This document shows positions 62,709 through 64,000 of a stretch of DNA of 64,000 bases, piece by piece; the first letter of the stretch is position 1, and each line of letters starts with the position of its first letter. The stretch comes from Bacteroidales bacterium (GTDB taxonomy: Bacteria > Bacteroidota > Bacteroidia > Bacteroidales > JAADJA01). A program made the translations under genes and the position numbers. The stretch is taken from contig JAGVPB010000078.1 in NCBI GenBank assembly GCA_020052415.1, positions 62,001 through 126,000 on the forward strand, written 5' to 3'. The notes beneath the pieces are model-generated. The model was not told the origin of the DNA. It made no database searches and saw only the letters and a list, made by a program, of their open reading frames with translations.

Positions 62709-63476
62709 ATGAAAAAGATCACATTTCTATTCTTATTGATGCTGGGTTATACATTGACCTGCAATTCACAAATTGATAAAATGCGTGACCAGTTGGACGA
62801 TGCCGGAGCCGAAGAAAAGGGACTGCTCACCTTAAGGTTCCTCAATGCTGAAAATGGCGAACCGGTTCCCGATGCCACTGTTACAATTCAGGATTTTCAA
62901 ACTTTTACTACCGATATGGAAGGCAAGATACGGTTTGACAAACAACCTGACGGAGTGTATCCGTTCACTTTTGAAAAGGAAGGTTTCATCTCAGAAAACA
63001 ACAAGTTTGAGATCATCGCTGAAACCATTTTCAGAAACCGGTTTACTGTTTCACCGGTGATTTCAATAGGTGCCATCCGTATTGTCCTCGATTGGGACAA
63101 AAAGCCGGACGACCTGGATGCTCATTTTGTGAAGGAGGGCGATTACCATATTTCCTATCGTGAAAAATTAAGTTCTGCCGATGGTAAGGCGGTCCTTGAC
63201 CGCGATGACCGTGATGGCTTTGGCCCGGAAACCATAACTATTAAAGATATTGACGAAAAATCCGAATACACGTATTTTGTAAAGGATTATTCCAATCAGA
63301 ACAGCAAAAACTCCAAAGCTCTTTCAAAATCAAATGCAATGGTAAAAGTGTATGGCGAGGGAAAATTGTTGAATATCTGGCAGCTTTCCGAAAAACAAAA
63401 AGGCAATGCCTGGATGGTGTTTGCAATACAAAACGGAAAGCTTGTGCCCACAGATGAGGTGAAGAATTATTATTGA
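62709..63476 (+). CDS. exported protein with carboxypeptidase-regulatory-like and DUF2135-like domains
   Basis: 255 residues. A signal peptide (ITFLFLLMLGYTLTCNSQ) is followed by a beta-sandwich with LTLRFLNAENGEPVPDATVT and TTDMEGKIRFDKQPDGVYPF, as in carboxypeptidase-regulatory domains. The second domain (IRIVLDWDKKPDDLDAHFVK, LDRDDRDGFGPETITI) is like YfaP/DUF2135, where the D-D-L-D-x-H and D-R-D-D-x-D-G-F-G-P-E phrases may bind calcium. Last gene of the caspase cluster. Confidence 0.8.
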   Translation: MKKITFLFLLMLGYTLTCNSQIDKMRDQLDDAGAEEKGLLTLRFLNAENGEPVPDATVTIQDFQTFTTDMEGKIRFDKQPDGVYPFTFEKEGFISENNKFEIIAETIFRNRFTVSPVISIGAIRIVLDWDKKPDDLDAHFVKEGDYHISYREKLSSADGKAVLDRDDRDGFGPETITIKDIDEKSEYTYFVKDYSNQNSKNSKALSKSNAMVKVYGEGKLLNIWQLSEKQKGNAWMVFAIQNGKLVPTDEVKNYY

Positions 63477-63616
63477 TTTACCAATTGCACTAAATAACCT
63501 CACACACTGAAATATAATTTTGTCTTGGACCAATCTATATTTCAAATTGGTATTATTTGATAGTGGGGATAAACCATCCACGATTTTCATTGTTACTATA
63601 ATCTGTAAACTTTTGT

Positions 63617-63638
63617 CCGGCAAATGAGAAACTGCCGG
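63617..63638. other. hairpin in the leader of the universal stress protein gene
   Basis: CCGGCA (63617-63622) and TGCCGG (63633-63638) form a perfect 6-bp stem 24 bp before the ATG. There is no T run. It may affect message stability, or may be chance. Confidence 0.3.
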
Positions 63639-63662
63639 TCCATATTATTTATCGAATTCATT

Positions 63663-64000
63663 ATGCAGTCAAAAAAAATTATTATCCCTGTTGATTTTAC
63701 TCCAGCCTCCGATCAGGCCATTTCCCAGGCCATTCAAATTGCCCGCAAGGCAAACCTTTCACTGTTACTATTGCACATACTGACAAAGGATTCATTGAGT
63801 TCACAAAATAATGGCATTGTCGGAAGTTCCGATGCCGGGAAAAAACTTAAAGAATTATCTGCAAGAGTATCGGAACAGGAAGAAATTCGTTGTGACTACA
63901 AGGTAGTTTTTGGTGACCTGTTTAACGAAATTCCCGCCACTGCAGATAATGCTGATAATCACATCATGATAATCGGCACTCATGGCGTACAGGGATTTAA
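63663..64000 (+). CDS. universal stress protein family, N-terminal part (runs off window)
   Basis: The first 112 codons are present. The opening SKKIIIPVDFTPASDQAISQ, then AIQIARKANLSLLLLHIL, and near the end HIMIIGTHGVQGF are the standard UspA pattern: strand 1 with the V-D-F-T/S motif and the GTHG nucleotide loop. Such proteins bind ATP or AMP and respond to stress. A second domain or the end of the protein is outside the window. It starts 186 bp after the caspase cluster. Confidence 0.9.
   Translation, partial: MQSKKIIIPVDFTPASDQAISQAIQIARKANLSLLLLHILTKDSLSSQNNGIVGSSDAGKKLKELSARVSEQEEIRCDYKVVFGDLFNEIPATADNADNHIMIIGTHGVQGF

Overview
The window looks like chromosomal DNA of a Bacteroidota bacterium, probably from the Bacteroidales/Marinilabiliales side. 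The reasons are AT-rich intergenic DNA, very few Shine-Dalgarno sequences, several TAnnTTTG promoter boxes, type IX secretion (T9SS) C-terminal sorting domains, exported beta-sandwich repeat proteins, a BlaI/BlaR1-TonB pair, and the housekeeping run ftsX - DUF3098 - uppP - truB - queA typical of that phylum. No rRNA, CRISPR array, phage or complete insertion sequence was seen.

Region by region. 1-1.9 kb: the tail of a sigma-54 activator, a degenerate receiver-domain protein and weak small ORFs. 1.9-16.9 kb: five consecutive genes for large exported proteins built from a shared parts kit. The parts are a ~145-residue beta-sandwich module (here called the IDIG module), a ~150-residue 'LQGPY...HRNH' module, and a paired dockerin-like calcium-loop segment, joined to parallel beta-helices, YDG/MBG repeats, Ig-like domains, a BNR/Asp-box propeller and T9SS sorting domains. 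16.9-26.5 kb: tRNA-Gln and housekeeping genes (GNAT, ftsX, DUF3098, uppP, truB, queA, ispD, polA, PhoH-type ATPase). 26.5-29.5 kb: a heptamer repeat, three phased operator-like palindromes, a DUF4143-type ATPase and two small exported proteins. 29.8-33.6 kb: an NtrC-type response regulator and its kinase, then an M28 peptidase lipoprotein. 33.7-43.6 kb (minus strand): a T9SS cargo protein, blaI-blaR1, a four-gene MacAB-like exporter and an S9 peptidase. 43.7-51.2 kb: an AsmA-like protein, an RprXY-like two-component system, a small Cys/Lys-rich exported protein, a PHP phosphatase and a U32 peptidase-family protein. 51.2-52.9 kb: an accessory patch with an orphan antitoxin, palindromes, a second ATPase and a fragment of a third. 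53.1-63.5 kb: a co-directional cluster of exported proteins centred on a caspase-like peptidase, with three LPP20-type proteins, a transglutaminase-like/SBBP protein, a FN3-like lipoprotein, a DUF5683-like protein and a DUF2135-like protein, and with a GxxExxY gene apparently inserted. The window ends inside a universal stress protein.

Two groups look like coherent systems. The first is the five-gene surface locus. Its repeated beta-sandwich modules and terminal dockerin-like repeats could form a cohesin/dockerin-style assembly in which only two members carry a T9SS signal. The second is the exported caspase/LPP20/transglutaminase cluster. Both are inferences from architecture and gene order. 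Smaller items of interest are the palindromic ACTAAC/GTTAGT operator-like arrays in front of two different ATPase genes and a heptanucleotide repeat family found once between genes and once in frame inside the U32 gene.
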